Shown here piece after piece: positions 36,170 to 47,090 of a stretch of 64,000 nucleotides of DNA (position 1 is its first letter; each line of letters starts with the position of its first letter). The notes beneath the pieces are model-generated. The model did not search any database, was not told where the DNA came from, and saw nothing but the letters and a program-made list of their open reading frames with translations. The stretch lies in assembly GCF_025961475.1 (NCBI RefSeq), contig NZ_JAOQNS010000004.1:186001-250000 (forward strand), given 5' to 3'. Made by a program: the position numbers and the translations under genes. This DNA is from Rhodobium gokarnense (GTDB lineage Bacteria > Pseudomonadota > Alphaproteobacteria > Rhizobiales > Rhodobiaceae).

Positions 36170-39043
36170 ATGGCCAACAAAATGCTTATCGATGCCGCCC
36201 ACCCGGAAGAGACCCGGGTCGTGGTGGTGCGTGGAAACCGGGTCGAGGAATTCGACTTCGAGGCCGCCAACCGCAAGCAACTGCGCGGCAACATCTATCT
36301 TGCCAAGGTAACGCGGGTCGAGCCGTCGCTGCAGGCGGCCTTCGTCGATTATGGCGGCAACCGCCACGGCTTCCTCGCCTTCAGTGAAATCCACCCGGAC
36401 TACTACCAGATCCCGGTCGCTGACCGGCAGGCGCTTCTGGACGAGGAGGCCGCGGAAGAGGCCGCCGCCAAGGAAGAGGACGTCGAGGACGACGAGGCTT
36501 CCGCCGACGAGCACGGCGAAGACGCGGGCGACCACGACGATCCGGACGCCGACGACGAGGCCCATAACGACGCCGACGCGGACGACGAGGACGACTCCGA
36601 CGAGGAGCCGGACCACGATGACGAGGATGGCGACGACGATGACGGCGACGAGCCGTCCGGGGACGACGACGCGCCCCGGGCGATGGCCGCATCGGCCGGT
36701 GACGGCGACACGGTGACCGCGGAGGCCGACGAGCTTTCCGACGATGGCGAGTCCGATGACGATGCCGGTGACGGGGAAAAGACCCAGCGTTCCAGCTCCC
36801 GCTCGCGCGGCCGGCGCCGCCGGCGCCCGTCGGGCCGCGACCGGGGCGGCGATCGCGACGACGACGACCAGGTCGAATCGGTCGGCGCCGAAGATGCCCT
36901 GGAAGAGGTGCCGCAGCGCGGCCTTCGCCGCCGCCGGCAGTACAAGATCCAGGAAGTGATCCGGCGTCGCCAGGTGCTGCTGGTCCAGGTCGTCAAGGAG
37001 GAGCGCGGCAACAAGGGCGCGGCGCTGACCACCTATCTGTCGCTCGCCGGGCGCTATTCCGTCCTGATGCCGAACACGGCGCGGGGCGGCGGCATTTCCC
37101 GCAAGATCACCAATCCGACCGACCGCAAGCGCCTGAAGAAGGTCGCCTCCGATCTCGCCGTGCCGGAGGGCATGGGCGTGATCCTGAGGACCGCCGGCGC
37201 CAGCCGCACCAAGTCGGAGATCAAGCGCGACTTCGAATATCTCCTCAGGCTGTGGGAGAACGTGCGCGACCTGACCCTGCAGTCCTCTGCGCCGTCGCTG
37301 GTCTATGAGGAAGGCAGCCTGATCAAGCGGTCGATCCGCGATCTCTACAACAAGGACATCGACGAGGTTTCCGTCTCCGGCGAGGAAGGCTACCGCGAGG
37401 CGAAAGACTTCATGCGCATGCTGATGCCGAGCCATTCCAAGCATGTGCAGCCCTATCGGGACGCAACGCCGCTGTTCACGAAGCACGGGGTCGAGGCGCA
37501 GCTCGATGCTATGTTCTCGCCCCAGGTGACACTGCCGTCGGGCGGCTACATCGTCATCAACCAGACCGAGGCGCTGGTCGCCATCGACGTCAACTCCGGC
37601 CGCGCGACCCGCGAGCACAATATCGAGGACACCGCGCTTGCCACCAACATGGAGGCGGCGTCCGAAGTGGCGCGGCAGCTCCGCCTGCGCGACCTTGCCG
37701 GCCTCATCGTCATCGACTTCATCGACATGGAGGAGAAGCGCAACAACCGGTCGGTCGAGCGCAAGCTCAAGGAATGCCTGAAGTCGGACCGGGCGCGCAT
37801 CCAGGTCGGCCGCATCTCCCATTTCGGGCTGATGGAAATGTCGCGCCAGCGCATCCGCACCGGCGTCCTTGAAAGCTCCACCGAGGTCTGCCCGACCTGC
37901 CGCGGCACCGGCACGGTGCGCTCCACGGAGTCCGTTGCCCTGCACGTGCTTCGGGCGCTGGAAGACCACCTGATGCGCGGCGTCAAGCATCACCTCAGGA
38001 TCCGCACCCGGACCGAGGTGGCGCTCTACATCCTCAACCAGAAGCGGCCGCACCTGGCCGACCTGGAAAGCCGCTTCGGCCTGACCGTTGCGGTCTTCGC
38101 CGACGAGATGATCAATGGCGAGCACTTCATCCTGGAGCGCGGCGATCCGATCGAGCGGGTCGAGCGGCCCGGCGTGGAGGCGATCGCGCCGGATCAGGTG
38201 CGCGCCGACGAAATCGACATGGAAGAGGACGAGGACGACAGCGAGACGGATACGGATACGGACGGCGACGAGAAGAAGTCGTCGAGCCGCCGCCGTCGCC
38301 GGCGGCCGCGCCGGCGCTCCTCGTCGGACCGGGACGGGTACGACCGGGACGGCTCCGAGACGTCCCAGCGGTCCGACGAGGGCGAGGACGAACTCGCCGC
38401 TTCCGACGACAGCGGCGACGACAACGGCGACGGCAATTCTTCCGACGGCGACGACGGCGACAACAAGCGCCGGCGCCGGCGCGGCCGCCGCGGCGGCCGC
38501 CGCAACCGCCGCAACCGCTCGGACAAGGACGACGCACGCGCCTCCGAGGGCGACGAGGACCGGCAGGACGGTTCCGATCAGGATGGCTCCGATCAGGACA
38601 ACTCGGACGCCGATGGCGGCGACAGCTACGACAGCCAGCCGGTCGCCGAGGCTTCTGACGTCAGTCAGGGTTCCGGAGATGCCGGAGACGCGGCGGCGCC
38701 CGTTGCCGCAAATGACGATGATACGTCCGGTCCGGAAGAGGCAGCCGGCGGTGCGTCCGTCGCCGAGGAGACTTCGGAAACACCGGATGCCGGCGAGGCC
38801 GAGCCCGTTCGCGTCGAGGAGGCCGAAGACGTACCGGCCGCCGAAGCGCCGTCAGGGGACAACGATGCCGCAACGGGCGAGGAAGACGACACCGCGCCCG
38901 CGGCGGCGTCCGCCGATGGAGAGACTGACGAGACCGCTGGCGACGTTGCTGGCGAGACGCCGTCCGATGAGGCGGACGACGGTGAGGGCGAATCGGGCGG
39001 GACGAAGCGGTCCGGCTGGTGGCAGCGCCGCTCGTTCTTCTGA
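36170..39043 (+). CDS. rne: Ribonuclease E
   Basis: This 957-residue enzyme is the single-strand endonuclease at the core of the degradosome. The start MANKMLIDAAHPEETRVVVV is conserved; the S1 domain is split by an acidic insert (about 91-255, rich in DDE and an Arg cluster), a feature of alphaproteobacterial RNase E. Catalytic Asp residues lie in VAIDVNSGR and IDFIDM; the zinc link is CPTCRGTG. The C-terminal 300 residues are acidic and disordered with Arg-rich islands ([30 protein letters not shown]) for RNA and protein binding. ATG 36170 is chosen by family start. Confidence 0.95.
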   Translation: MANKMLIDAAHPEETRVVVVRGNRVEEFDFEAANRKQLRGNIYLAKVTRVEPSLQAAFVDYGGNRHGFLAFSEIHPDYYQIPVADRQALLDEEAAEEAAAKEEDVEDDEASADEHGEDAGDHDDPDADDEAHNDADADDEDDSDEEPDHDDEDGDDDDGDEPSGDDDAPRAMAASAGDGDTVTAEADELSDDGESDDDAGDGEKTQRSSSRSRGRRRRRPSGRDRGGDRDDDDQVESVGAEDALEEVPQRGLRRRRQYKIQEVIRRRQVLLVQVVKEERGNKGAALTTYLSLAGRYSVLMPNTARGGGISRKITNPTDRKRLKKVASDLAVPEGMGVILRTAGASRTKSEIKRDFEYLLRLWENVRDLTLQSSAPSLVYEEGSLIKRSIRDLYNKDIDEVSVSGEEGYREAKDFMRMLMPSHSKHVQPYRDATPLFTKHGVEAQLDAMFSPQVTLPSGGYIVINQTEALVAIDVNSGRATREHNIEDTALATNMEAASEVARQLRLRDLAGLIVIDFIDMEEKRNNRSVERKLKECLKSDRARIQVGRISHFGLMEMSRQRIRTGVLESSTEVCPTCRGTGTVRSTESVALHVLRALEDHLMRGVKHHLRIRTRTEVALYILNQKRPHLADLESRFGLTVAVFADEMINGEHFILERGDPIERVERPGVEAIAPDQVRADEIDMEEDEDDSETDTDTDGDEKKSSSRRRRRRPRRRSSSDRDGYDRDGSETSQRSDEGEDELAASDDSGDDNGDGNSSDGDDGDNKRRRRRGRRGGRRNRRNRSDKDDARASEGDEDRQDGSDQDGSDQDNSDADGGDSYDSQPVAEASDVSQGSGDAGDAAAPVAANDDDTSGPEEAAGGASVAEETSETPDAGEAEPVRVEEAEDVPAAEAPSGDNDAATGEEDDTAPAAASADGETDETAGDVAGETPSDEADDGEGESGGTKRSGWWQRRSFF

Positions 39044-39094
39044 TTTTCAGGGGCGTTCAGGCGCCACGCGGGCTTGACGGCGCAAGAGCGCCGT

Positions 39095-40258
39095 CTATCT
39101 GAGCCAGTTCTGGAGGCGGTCGCAGCCCTCTGCGATCGCCTCCGTCGTTCCGGCGAAGGAAAACCGCAGATAGTTGTGGCCGCCGAGCGGATCGAAATCG
39201 ACGCCGGGCGAGGCGGCAACGCCCGCCTCAAGCAGCATCTTTTGCGCGAACTCCATGGAATCGTTGGAGAACTTCCGCACGCTGCCATACACGTAAAAGG
39301 CGCCGTCGACGGGTAGCAGCTCGTCGAAGCCGATCTGCGGCAGCCGGTCGAGCAGAAGCCTGCGGTTGGCGGCGTAGCCTTCCTTGATGGCTTCGAGTGC
39401 GTCCTTTGCCTCGAAGGCGGCAACAGCAGCGCGCTGGGACAGCTCCGGCACGGAGAGATAGAGGTTCTGGCCGAGGCGCTCGATCGGCCGCACCAGCCGC
39501 TCCGGCACCACCATCCAGCCGACCCGCCAGCCGGTCATGCAGTAGTATTTCGAAAAGCTGTTGATGACGATCGCATCGTCGGAGAGCGCCAGCGCCGTCT
39601 CTGCGCGGCCCTCATAGACGAGGCCGTGGTAAATCTCGTCGGAGATGAACCAGATGCCGAGTTCGCGGCAGACATCCGTCAGCGCCTTCAGGGCGTCCGG
39701 CCGGACCATGGTGCCGGTCGGGTTGGCGGGGCTGGCGACGAGGACACCCTTCAGCGGTTTTTCGGCGTGGGCGGCGCGGACCATCTCCGGCGTCAGCGCC
39801 CAGCGGCTTTCCGCCGTCGTCTCGATCTCCACGGCGTCAAGGCCGAGGGCGGCGAGGATGTTGCGGTAGGCCGGATAGCCGGGCGTCGGCAGGGCGACCC
39901 GGTCGCCGACGTCAAAGCCGGCGAGGAAGGCGAGGTTAAAGGCGGCCGACGAGCCGGTCGTGATGGCTATGCGGTCCACCGGCACCTCGATGCCATAGGC
40001 CTCGCGGTAATGCACCGCGATGCGCTCGCGCAGCGGCAGGATGCCGAGGGCCTCGGTGTAACGCACCTGGCCGACGTCCAGCACCCGGCGGGCGGCTTCC
40101 AGAACCGGAGCAGGGGCGGGTGCGCCCGGCTGGCCGACTTCCATGTGGACGATCGTCCGTCCGGCGGCCTCCAGCGCATTGGCCTTGGCCAGCACATCCA
40201 TGGCGTGAAACGGTGCGACATTGCATCGCGCGGACGGGGCGGGGGCGTTGGCGGACAT
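39095..40258 (-). CDS. PLP-dependent aminotransferase (class I/II)
   Basis: This 387-residue aminotransferase has fold type I features: TGSSAAF, SPANPTGTM, ISDEIYHGL and the PLP-lysine in NSFSKYYCMTGWRVG, with a final Arg in FSFAGTT context. Close in form to aspartate aminotransferase-like enzymes; substrate is not determined. It converges with rne, with 51 bases between the stops. Confidence 0.92.
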   Translation of the reverse strand: MSANAPAPSARCNVAPFHAMDVLAKANALEAAGRTIVHMEVGQPGAPAPAPVLEAARRVLDVGQVRYTEALGILPLRERIAVHYREAYGIEVPVDRIAITTGSSAAFNLAFLAGFDVGDRVALPTPGYPAYRNILAALGLDAVEIETTAESRWALTPEMVRAAHAEKPLKGVLVASPANPTGTMVRPDALKALTDVCRELGIWFISDEIYHGLVYEGRAETALALSDDAIVINSFSKYYCMTGWRVGWMVVPERLVRPIERLGQNLYLSVPELSQRAAVAAFEAKDALEAIKEGYAANRRLLLDRLPQIGFDELLPVDGAFYVYGSVRKFSNDSMEFAQKMLLEAGVAASPGVDFDPLGGHNYLRFSFAGTTEAIAEGCDRLQNWLR

Positions 40259-40464
40259 GGGTCAGTCCCTGCTGCTTCGGCGCGTTTCGTGGTGCGGCCC
40301 GGGGCGGTAAGGGCGTCTGCGCTCAAGCAAAATTGAAGCTTCCGCCGATGCGGCGGGTTTTGGGCAGCCGCGTGCTGCCCTATAACCCGGCGCCAGGATC
40401 ACATACCCGTTGCCGAGCGATGTGACAACGCAGGACCGGCGGCCCAACACTGGAGAACACCCAT

Positions 40465-41235
40465 ATGAACCGTCTCGTGCGCGCCGCCACTGCCGGCGCC
40501 CTCATGCTTTCCTTTGCCGGCGCTACTGTGTCCGTCCAGGCCGCCGACGAGGTGTCTGATGCGGAACGCGGCCGTATCGAGGGCGTCGTCCGGGACTATC
40601 TCCTGAAGAACCCGGAAATCATCCAGGAAGCGCTGGTCGCTCTGGAGAAGAAGCAGGAGGCGGAAAAGGTCGAAAAGCGCAAGCAGATGATGTCGGAGAA
40701 CAGCGGCGCGCTGTTCAACTCGCCGCGCCAGGTGGTGCTCGGCAATCCGGACGGCAAGATCACAGTCGTTGAGTTCTTCGACTACAATTGCGGTGTCTGC
40801 CGGCGCGGCTATGGCGACATGATGAAGGTCCTGAAGGAGAACGAGGACGTCAAGTTCGTCCTCAAGGAGTTCCCGATTCTCGGCCGGCCGTCCCAGGAGG
40901 CGGCGCGGGTCGCCATCGCCCTGCACCTGACCGATCCCGACAAGTATCTCGACTTCCACACGGCGATGTTCGCGCTTGAGGGCGGCGTCAACGAGGAAAA
41001 GGCGCTGATGGTCGCGGAAAACCTCGGCGCCGACATGGATGCGCTGAAGAAGAACATGGACAATCCGGAGATCTTCAAGACCGTGGAAGAGGTCTACACG
41101 CTCGCCAACGGTCTGGGGCTCACCGGCACGCCGTCCTACGTGGTCGGCTCGGAAGTCTTCGGCGGCCTGATCGGCTACGAGCAGATGTCGAAGGTGATCG
41201 CCTCCATGCGCGAGTGCGGCGAGACCTCCTGCTGA
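40465..41235 (+). CDS. DsbA-family periplasmic thiol oxidoreductase
   Basis: This 256-residue protein has a signal peptide (MNRLVRAATAGALMLSFAGA, cleaved near VQAAD), an N-terminal helical region, then a thioredoxin fold with FFDYNCGVCRRGY (active site CGVC) and the cis-Pro loop TGTPSYVVG. A pair of C-terminal Cys (ECGETSC) is also present. It resembles DsbA/Com1-type oxidoreductases that form or isomerise disulfides in exported proteins. Confidence 0.9.
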   Translation: MNRLVRAATAGALMLSFAGATVSVQAADEVSDAERGRIEGVVRDYLLKNPEIIQEALVALEKKQEAEKVEKRKQMMSENSGALFNSPRQVVLGNPDGKITVVEFFDYNCGVCRRGYGDMMKVLKENEDVKFVLKEFPILGRPSQEAARVAIALHLTDPDKYLDFHTAMFALEGGVNEEKALMVAENLGADMDALKKNMDNPEIFKTVEEVYTLANGLGLTGTPSYVVGSEVFGGLIGYEQMSKVIASMRECGETSC

Positions 41236-41378
41236 CGGCTGCATCGCCTGCCGAAAATTCCCTGCGGCATTCGATTTTGCCCCTGACGGCGGCGGGGTCT
41301 TTCCCTCGTTCATGAGGTCCCCTATAAGAGCGGAGCTTCGTGGCGCGGTTCCGGCCGCGCCACCGTCAAAGGCTGCTC

Positions 41379-41831
41379 ATGGCGATCTCGATCTATATCC
41401 TCAACGGCCCCAACCTGAACCGCCTCGGCACGCGCGAGCCGCAGATCTATGGCTCGGCGACGCTTGCCGACATCGAGGCGGATTGCGTCCGCCGTGGCGC
41501 GGCGCTCGGGCTGGACATCGACTTTCGCCAGAGCAACCACGAAGGCATGCTGGTCGACTGGATCCATGAGGCAGGGGACGCCGCCAAGGGTCTGATCATC
41601 AATCCCGGTGCCTATTCGCACACCTCCATCGCCTTGCACGACGCCATTCAGTCGGTCTCCCTGCCGGTGATCGAAGTCCATATCTCGAACATCTTTGCGC
41701 GGGAGAGCTTCCGCCATCACTCCTATGTCTCGCCGGTGGCGCGCGGAGTGATCTGCGGAATGGGGACGCAGGGATACGGGCTCGCACTTGAAGCGCTGGC
41801 CGGAATGGTCGGCGGGGCGCGATCGTCATAA
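41379..41831 (+). CDS. aroQ: 3-dehydroquinate dehydratase, type II
   Basis: This 150-residue enzyme dehydrates 3-dehydroquinate in the shikimate pathway. Marks are [19 protein letters not shown] (with the catalytic Tyr) and [15 protein letters not shown], then [17 protein letters not shown]. The next gene accB starts 13 bases later; aroQ-accB-accC is a common alphaproteobacterial order. ATG 41379 is preferred over a longer in-frame start at 41340. Confidence 0.96.
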   Translation: MAISIYILNGPNLNRLGTREPQIYGSATLADIEADCVRRGAALGLDIDFRQSNHEGMLVDWIHEAGDAAKGLIINPGAYSHTSIALHDAIQSVSLPVIEVHISNIFARESFRHHSYVSPVARGVICGMGTQGYGLALEALAGMVGGARSS

Positions 41832-41844
41832 CGGACAGGTTTAG

Positions 41845-42312
41845 ATGTCATCAAAAAAACACGCGATCAATCAGGACCTCATTCGCGAGCTCGCCGCGCT
41901 TCTCAATGAGACGGATCTGACCGAGATCGAGGTCGAGCAGGACAATCTGCGCATCCGCGTCGCCCGCCAGACCCAGGTCGCGGCCGCCGTCGCCGCTCCC
42001 GTGCCGATGGTCGCGCCGGTCGGCATCACCTCGCCGTCGGGCAAGGCGGCACAGGGCGCCGACGAGTTCGCCGACCATCCGGGCGTCGTCACCTCGCCGA
42101 TGGTCGGCACCGCCTACCGCTCTCCGGAGCCGGGCTCGGCCCCGTTCGTATCGGTCGGCGATACGGTCACCGAGGGCCAGACGCTCCTCATCGTCGAGGC
42201 GATGAAGACCATGAACCAGATCCCGGCACCGCGCGGCGGCGTCATCAAGTCGATCCTGGTCGAGGACACCCAGCCGGTCGAGTACGGTGAGCCGCTGGTC
42301 ATCATCGAGTGA
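41845..42312 (+). CDS. accB: Biotin carboxyl carrier protein of acetyl-CoA carboxylase
   Basis: This 155-residue BCCP carries biotin on the Lys of [10 protein letters not shown] in the C-terminal biotinyl domain. The middle is an Ala/Pro-rich linker, and an N-terminal helix ([21 protein letters not shown]) docks to AccC. It moves CO2 between biotin carboxylase and carboxyltransferase in fatty acid synthesis. accC follows with 11 bases between. Confidence 0.96.
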   Translation: MSSKKHAINQDLIRELAALLNETDLTEIEVEQDNLRIRVARQTQVAAAVAAPVPMVAPVGITSPSGKAAQGADEFADHPGVVTSPMVGTAYRSPEPGSAPFVSVGDTVTEGQTLLIVEAMKTMNQIPAPRGGVIKSILVEDTQPVEYGEPLVIIE

Positions 42313-42323
42313 GCGGCGCACCC

Positions 42324-43673
42324 ATGTTCTCAAAAATCCTGATTGCCAATCGCGGCGAGATCGCCCTTCGGGTCCTCAGGGCCTGCAAGGAACTCGGGAT
42401 CTCGACCGTCGCGGTGCACTCCACCGCCGATGCGGACGCCATGCATGTGCGGCTCGCCGACGAGAGCGTGTGCATCGGCCCGCCTTCGGCCGCCGAAAGC
42501 TACCTCAACATCCCGCAGTTGCTGGCCGCCTGCGAGATCACCGGCGCCGACGCGGTGCATCCGGGCTACGGCTTCTTGTCGGAAAACGCCCGCTTTGCCG
42601 ACATCCTGAAGGCGCACAAGATCAATTTCATCGGCCCCTCCGGCGACCACATCCGGCTGATGGGCGACAAGATCGAGGCCAAGAAGACGGCCGAAAAGCT
42701 CGGCATCCCGGTGGTTCCGGGCTCCGACGGCGAGGTGGCGACGCTTGAGGATGCGCGCCGGGTCGCCAAGGAGATCGGCTATCCGGTCCTGATCAAGGCG
42801 TCTGCCGGCGGCGGCGGGCGCGGCATGAAGATCGCCCTGACCCCCGACGACATCGAGATGGCGTTTTCCACGGCGCGGGCCGAGGCGCGGGCGGCCTTCG
42901 GCAACGATGCGGTCTATCTGGAAAAATACCTCGCCAAGCCGCGCCACATCGAATTCCAGGTGCTCGGCGACGGACGCGGCAACGCCATCCACCTCGGCGA
43001 GCGCGACTGCTCGCTGCAGCGGCGCCACCAGAAGGTCTGGGAAGAGGCGCCGTCGCCGGCGCTCAACGAGGAAGCGCGCACGCGGATGGGCGAGATCGTC
43101 GCCAAGGCGGTGGGCGACCTCGGCTATGCCGGCGCGGGCACCATCGAGTTCCTCTACGAGGACGGCGAGTTCTATTTCATCGAGATGAACACCCGCCTGC
43201 AGGTCGAGCATCCGGTGACCGAGATGGTCACCCGCATCGACCTCGTCAACGAGCAGATCCGGGTCGCCTCGGGCGCCAACATCTCGTTCTCGCAGGAAGA
43301 TGTGCTGCCGTCGGGCCATGCCATCGAGTGCCGGCTCAACGCCGAGGACCCGCGCACCTTCGCGCCGTCGCCGGGCAACATCACCTATTACCATCCGCCG
43401 GGCGGCCTCGGCGTCAGGGTCGATTCCGCCGTCTATCAGGGCTATTCGATCCCGCCCTATTACGACAGCCTGATCGGCAAGCTGATCGTCCACGGTCGCA
43501 ACCGTGTCGAGTGCATGATGCGCTTGAAACGCTGTCTCGATGAGATCATCATAGACGGAATCAAGACCACGCTTCCGCTGTTCCGCGACCTTGTGGACCA
43601 TCAGGACATTGCCGACGGCATGTATGATATCCACTGGCTGGAGCGGTATCTTTCGCAACCGGAAGATGCGTGA
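42324..43673 (+). CDS. accC: Biotin carboxylase of acetyl-CoA carboxylase
   Basis: This 449-residue ATP-grasp enzyme carboxylates biotin on AccB. Signature segments are [20 protein letters not shown], the glycine-rich loop [22 protein letters not shown] and [16 protein letters not shown]. Start ATG 42324 is the family start; a GTG at 42309 would add five residues. Confidence 0.97.
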   Translation: MFSKILIANRGEIALRVLRACKELGISTVAVHSTADADAMHVRLADESVCIGPPSAAESYLNIPQLLAACEITGADAVHPGYGFLSENARFADILKAHKINFIGPSGDHIRLMGDKIEAKKTAEKLGIPVVPGSDGEVATLEDARRVAKEIGYPVLIKASAGGGGRGMKIALTPDDIEMAFSTARAEARAAFGNDAVYLEKYLAKPRHIEFQVLGDGRGNAIHLGERDCSLQRRHQKVWEEAPSPALNEEARTRMGEIVAKAVGDLGYAGAGTIEFLYEDGEFYFIEMNTRLQVEHPVTEMVTRIDLVNEQIRVASGANISFSQEDVLPSGHAIECRLNAEDPRTFAPSPGNITYYHPPGGLGVRVDSAVYQGYSIPPYYDSLIGKLIVHGRNRVECMMRLKRCLDEIIIDGIKTTLPLFRDLVDHQDIADGMYDIHWLERYLSQPEDA

Positions 43674-43769
43674 GGAGCGGTGACGGCGGGGCCCGCGGCA
43701 TGCGGGCCCGGTACGGCGGGATGACGGCATTCGGGCATTTGGAATTCGGGGTTTCGGCAAGAGCGGCTC

Positions 43770-44456
43770 ATGGCAGGTTCTGACGACGTCGTTCTGGAAA
43801 TCACGCCGCAGGTCCTCCTGAAAGCCTATGCCTGCGGCATCTTCCCGATGGCCGAGTCGGCGGAGGATCCGGGGCTCTACTGGATCGAACCGGAACTGCG
43901 CGGCATTGTGCCGTTCGAGCGCATCCACGTCCCGAAACGGCTCGTGCGCACCATCCGCCAAGACGTCTTCACCGTTCGCATCGACACCGATTTCGAGGGC
44001 GTCATCGGCGGCTGTGCGGAATCAACGCCGGACCGCGGCAAGACCTGGATCAATTCGCGCATCCGCCGCCTCTACCAGGAGCTCTACGAGCTCGGCCACT
44101 GCCATAGCGTCGAAGCTTGGCGCGACGGGAAACTGGTCGGCGGGCTCTACGGGGTGCGGCTCGGCAAGGCATTCTTCGGCGAGAGCATGTTCTCGCGCGA
44201 GCGGGATGCCTCCAAGGTTGCGCTGGTGCATCTGATGGCGCGGCTGATCGCCGGCGGCTTCACGCTCCTCGACACCCAGTTCGTCACCGACCATCTGCGC
44301 CGCTTCGGCGCGGTGGAAATCCCGCGGCACGACTATCACGTGCTCCTGGAGGATTCCCTCAACGGCTTCGGCGATTTCTTCGCCCTCGACCGGGAGGCGG
44401 ACGGCGTCGCCGTCCTGAAGGTCCTTGCGGACCACGCCGGGGAGCGGCATCGCTAA
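43770..44456 (+). CDS. aat: Leucyl/phenylalanyl-tRNA--protein transferase
   Basis: This 228-residue Aat adds Leu or Phe to N-terminal Arg or Lys of proteins, marking them for ClpS/ClpAP (N-end rule). Motifs are [40 protein letters not shown] and FGESMFS. It follows accBC after 96 bases and is probably read in the same direction. Confidence 0.96.
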   Translation: MAGSDDVVLEITPQVLLKAYACGIFPMAESAEDPGLYWIEPELRGIVPFERIHVPKRLVRTIRQDVFTVRIDTDFEGVIGGCAESTPDRGKTWINSRIRRLYQELYELGHCHSVEAWRDGKLVGGLYGVRLGKAFFGESMFSRERDASKVALVHLMARLIAGGFTLLDTQFVTDHLRRFGAVEIPRHDYHVLLEDSLNGFGDFFALDREADGVAVLKVLADHAGERHR

Positions 44457-44587
44457 AGCGTTTCACGCGATGATGGCATCGCCCGAAACGCTCCGGCTTC
44501 TTGTCTTGACGCGTATTCCTGTCCGACAACCGGGTCCCGCTTTTTGCGGAACACGGTCAAACGGCGTCGCCCGTCGTCGGAGAAAAA

Positions 44588-45301
44588 CTAGTCAGTCAGA
44601 TTGAGCTGCGGCAGGGGCTGCTGCTCGAACTGGTCCTGCCCGAAGGGCTGCTGCTCGAATTCCTGCTGGCCCGGCGGCTGTTGGTCGAACTGTTGTTGAC
44701 CCAGCGGCTGCCGTCCCGTCGGCGGTTCGGGCTTGGGCTTCGGCACGTCGGTCGGGGCCGGGCCGTTATAGTCGCTGCTGTCGCCCTCATTGGCCGGCGT
44801 CAGCTCGGTGGCGCGCTCTTCGGCATTGGACTTGGCCGCCTCGGCGGCCTTGGAGCCCGGCGGTGGCGGCACGTTGCTCTTTTCCTTGCAGCCGGTCAGC
44901 CAGATGTCATAGACGGCGTGCTCGACGGCGTGCAAGCCGGGGCTGGAGGCGAACATCCAGCCGGTGAAGATGCGGCGCACCTTGTTGTCGAGGGTGATCT
45001 CGTCGATTTCCACGAAGGTGGTCGTCTGCGGCGCTTCGGACAGCGGCCGCGTATAACAGACGCGGGGCGTCACCTGCAGGGCACCGAATTGCACCGTCTC
45101 GTCGATATAGACGTCGAAGGAGATGATGCGGCCGGTGATCTTGTCGAGGCCGGAAAAGACGGCGACCGGATTGGAGATCTTTTCCGCCCGGGCCGGGCCG
45201 GTGCTGAAAAGCGAGACCGACGCAGCGGCAAGCGCGGCGAGGAAAAGGGCAGGGCGAAAGGCCGGGATCAGGCGGTCCGTGAGGAGAGACATAAGCCGCA
45301 T
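44588..45301 (-). CDS. DUF2155 secreted/periplasmic protein with Gln-rich repeat tail
   Basis: This 237-residue protein has a signal peptide (hydrophobic stretch ending TGPARAEK), then the DUF2155 domain (GLDKITGRIISFDVYI, VCYTRPLSEAPQTTTFVEI, FTGWMFASSPGLHAVEHAVYDIWLTGC). The C-terminus is a low-complexity tail of Pro/Gln/Phe repeats (about five units such as QQPFGQ). DUF2155 is conserved in alphaproteobacteria and placed near aat, but its function is not known to me. The start may be 45301 or 45292. Confidence 0.88.
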   Translation of the reverse strand: MRLMSLLTDRLIPAFRPALFLAALAAASVSLFSTGPARAEKISNPVAVFSGLDKITGRIISFDVYIDETVQFGALQVTPRVCYTRPLSEAPQTTTFVEIDEITLDNKVRRIFTGWMFASSPGLHAVEHAVYDIWLTGCKEKSNVPPPPGSKAAEAAKSNAEERATELTPANEGDSSDYNGPAPTDVPKPKPEPPTGRQPLGQQQFDQQPPGQQEFEQQPFGQDQFEQQPLPQLNLTD

Positions 45302-45536
45302 GCGCTCGTTCGTTGTGCTGGCCGCGTGGCGCTCGCGGCCGGGCCGCTCAGATGACAGGCAAAGGGTCGCACCGGGACGCCGGGACCGGCGCGGGGCGCG
45401 CGTGAAAACGCGCCGACATATAGCTGACAGCGTCCTTTGAGGGCAATATCTCGGCGACTTCGTCAATACCGGGTTAACCAAAGCAGTCCTATGTCTTATA
45501 GCTGACGCAGCAAGGGAGCCGCGAGACCGGGTCGCA

Positions 45537-46841
45537 ATGTTCCGCACACGCATCAATGGCTTGATACGCGCGCCGGGGGGGCTGGCGCTGGCATTTCTGG
45601 CGCTTTTCGCCGCGACGGTGCTCGCCGTCGGCAACGGCCCCGTGCTAGCGGCCGAGGCGGGCGAGATTGAGGCCAGGGCCGCCCGAATCGCGGGCGACGC
45701 CACCCGCACCCGCTTCGTCGTCGATTTGACCGACGCGGTGGAGATCGCTCCCTTCGTGCTCGGCGACCCGCACCGAATCATCGTCGACCTGCCGAATGTG
45801 CGCTTTGCGCTGCCGCCGGAGGCCGGCAAGGGCGGGCGCGGCCTCATCACCGGCTGGCGCTACGGCAGCATCGCCCGCAACAAGGCCCGCATCGTCATCG
45901 ACACCAAGGGCCCGGCGCTGATCGACAAGAGCTTCGTGTTGCCGAAGGTCGACGACCAGCCGGCGCGCATGGTGCTCGACATCGTCACGGCGACCGAGGA
46001 AGCGTTCGCCGAGGAAGTGGCGCGCACCGCCAACGCGGCGCAGGCCGGCGCGGTGACCGCCGGCAAGGGCGACCGCCAGCCGATCCGCAACAAGGAGCGG
46101 ACCCGGCCGCTGATCGTGCTCGATCCCGGCCATGGTGGCATCGATTCCGGCGCCGTCGGCAAGAAGGGCACGCTGGAAAAGGCCGTGGTGCTCGATTTCG
46201 CCAGCGTCCTGAAGCGCAAGCTGGAAGAGACCGGCCGCTTCGAGGTTGCCCTGACGCGCTCCGACGACAGCTTCATCCCCCTGAAACAGCGGGTGGAAAT
46301 CGCCCGCGGGCTGCATGCCGACCTGTTCGTGTCCGTGCACGCCGACTCCGTGCGCCAGGCCTATGTGCGCGGCGGCACCGTCTACACCCTTTCGGAGCGG
46401 GCCTCGGACCGCCTTGCCGCGCAGATCGCGCGCAACGAAAACCAGTCGGACATCCTCGCCGGCCTGGAATTCGAGGAGGAGGCGGACGACGTCAGCGACA
46501 TCCTCATCGACCTGACGCGGCGCGAGACCAAGAATTTTTCGGTCTATTTTGCCAATGCGCTCGTCGGCGAGCTGCAGAGCGCGGTGAAGATGATCAACAA
46601 TCCGCACCGCTCCGCCGGCTTCGTCGTCCTGAAGGCCGCCGACGTTCCCTCCGTGCTGGTGGAACTCGGCTACCTCTCCAATGCGCATGACGAGCAGCTT
46701 CTGACATCCGACGAATGGCGGGGGCGGGCGGCTGATGCCATCACCGCGGCGATAACACGTTTTTTTGAGCCGCGAATCGCGCACCAGGATGCCGCGATCG
46801 AGGGAAATTCGATAGCCGGTGTTGCGCCGTCACAACAATAG
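45537..46841 (+). CDS. N-acetylmuramoyl-L-alanine amidase (AmiC-like)
   Basis: This 434-residue periplasmic amidase splits daughter cells by removing stem peptides. A signal peptide (FLALFAATVLAVGNGPVLAAE) is followed by an AMIN septal-targeting domain (about 45-150) and the amidase_3 catalytic domain. Zinc ligands and catalytic residues are in LDPGHGGIDSG, SVHADS and VELGYLSN. It precedes mrcA with a 250-base gap, both being wall enzymes. Confidence 0.93.
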   Translation: MFRTRINGLIRAPGGLALAFLALFAATVLAVGNGPVLAAEAGEIEARAARIAGDATRTRFVVDLTDAVEIAPFVLGDPHRIIVDLPNVRFALPPEAGKGGRGLITGWRYGSIARNKARIVIDTKGPALIDKSFVLPKVDDQPARMVLDIVTATEEAFAEEVARTANAAQAGAVTAGKGDRQPIRNKERTRPLIVLDPGHGGIDSGAVGKKGTLEKAVVLDFASVLKRKLEETGRFEVALTRSDDSFIPLKQRVEIARGLHADLFVSVHADSVRQAYVRGGTVYTLSERASDRLAAQIARNENQSDILAGLEFEEEADDVSDILIDLTRRETKNFSVYFANALVGELQSAVKMINNPHRSAGFVVLKAADVPSVLVELGYLSNAHDEQLLTSDEWRGRAADAITAAITRFFEPRIAHQDAAIEGNSIAGVAPSQQ

Positions 46842-47090
46842 TGCCACAGCATCACCACAGACTTGTCGATATTGAGCGATAACGGCATTCGGGCATGGCG
46901 ATCGGTCGTTGACCGGTTCGCCCCGTCGCTGAGACAATCAATGGAACCGGCGAACGGGACGGCGGAACGGACCCGAGCGAACCGGCGACAGGCACCGTGC
47001 CGCCACCCTTTTTGAAACGGCCGAGAAACGGCGCCGCGGCGCCCGGCGGCAAGCGACACGCAATTAGCGAGAATTACGGAAACCGGCGAT

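Noticed and set aside
36122-38125. 667-codon minus-strand frame opposite rne
   Set aside because: Antisense shadow; the plus strand has all RNase E motifs.
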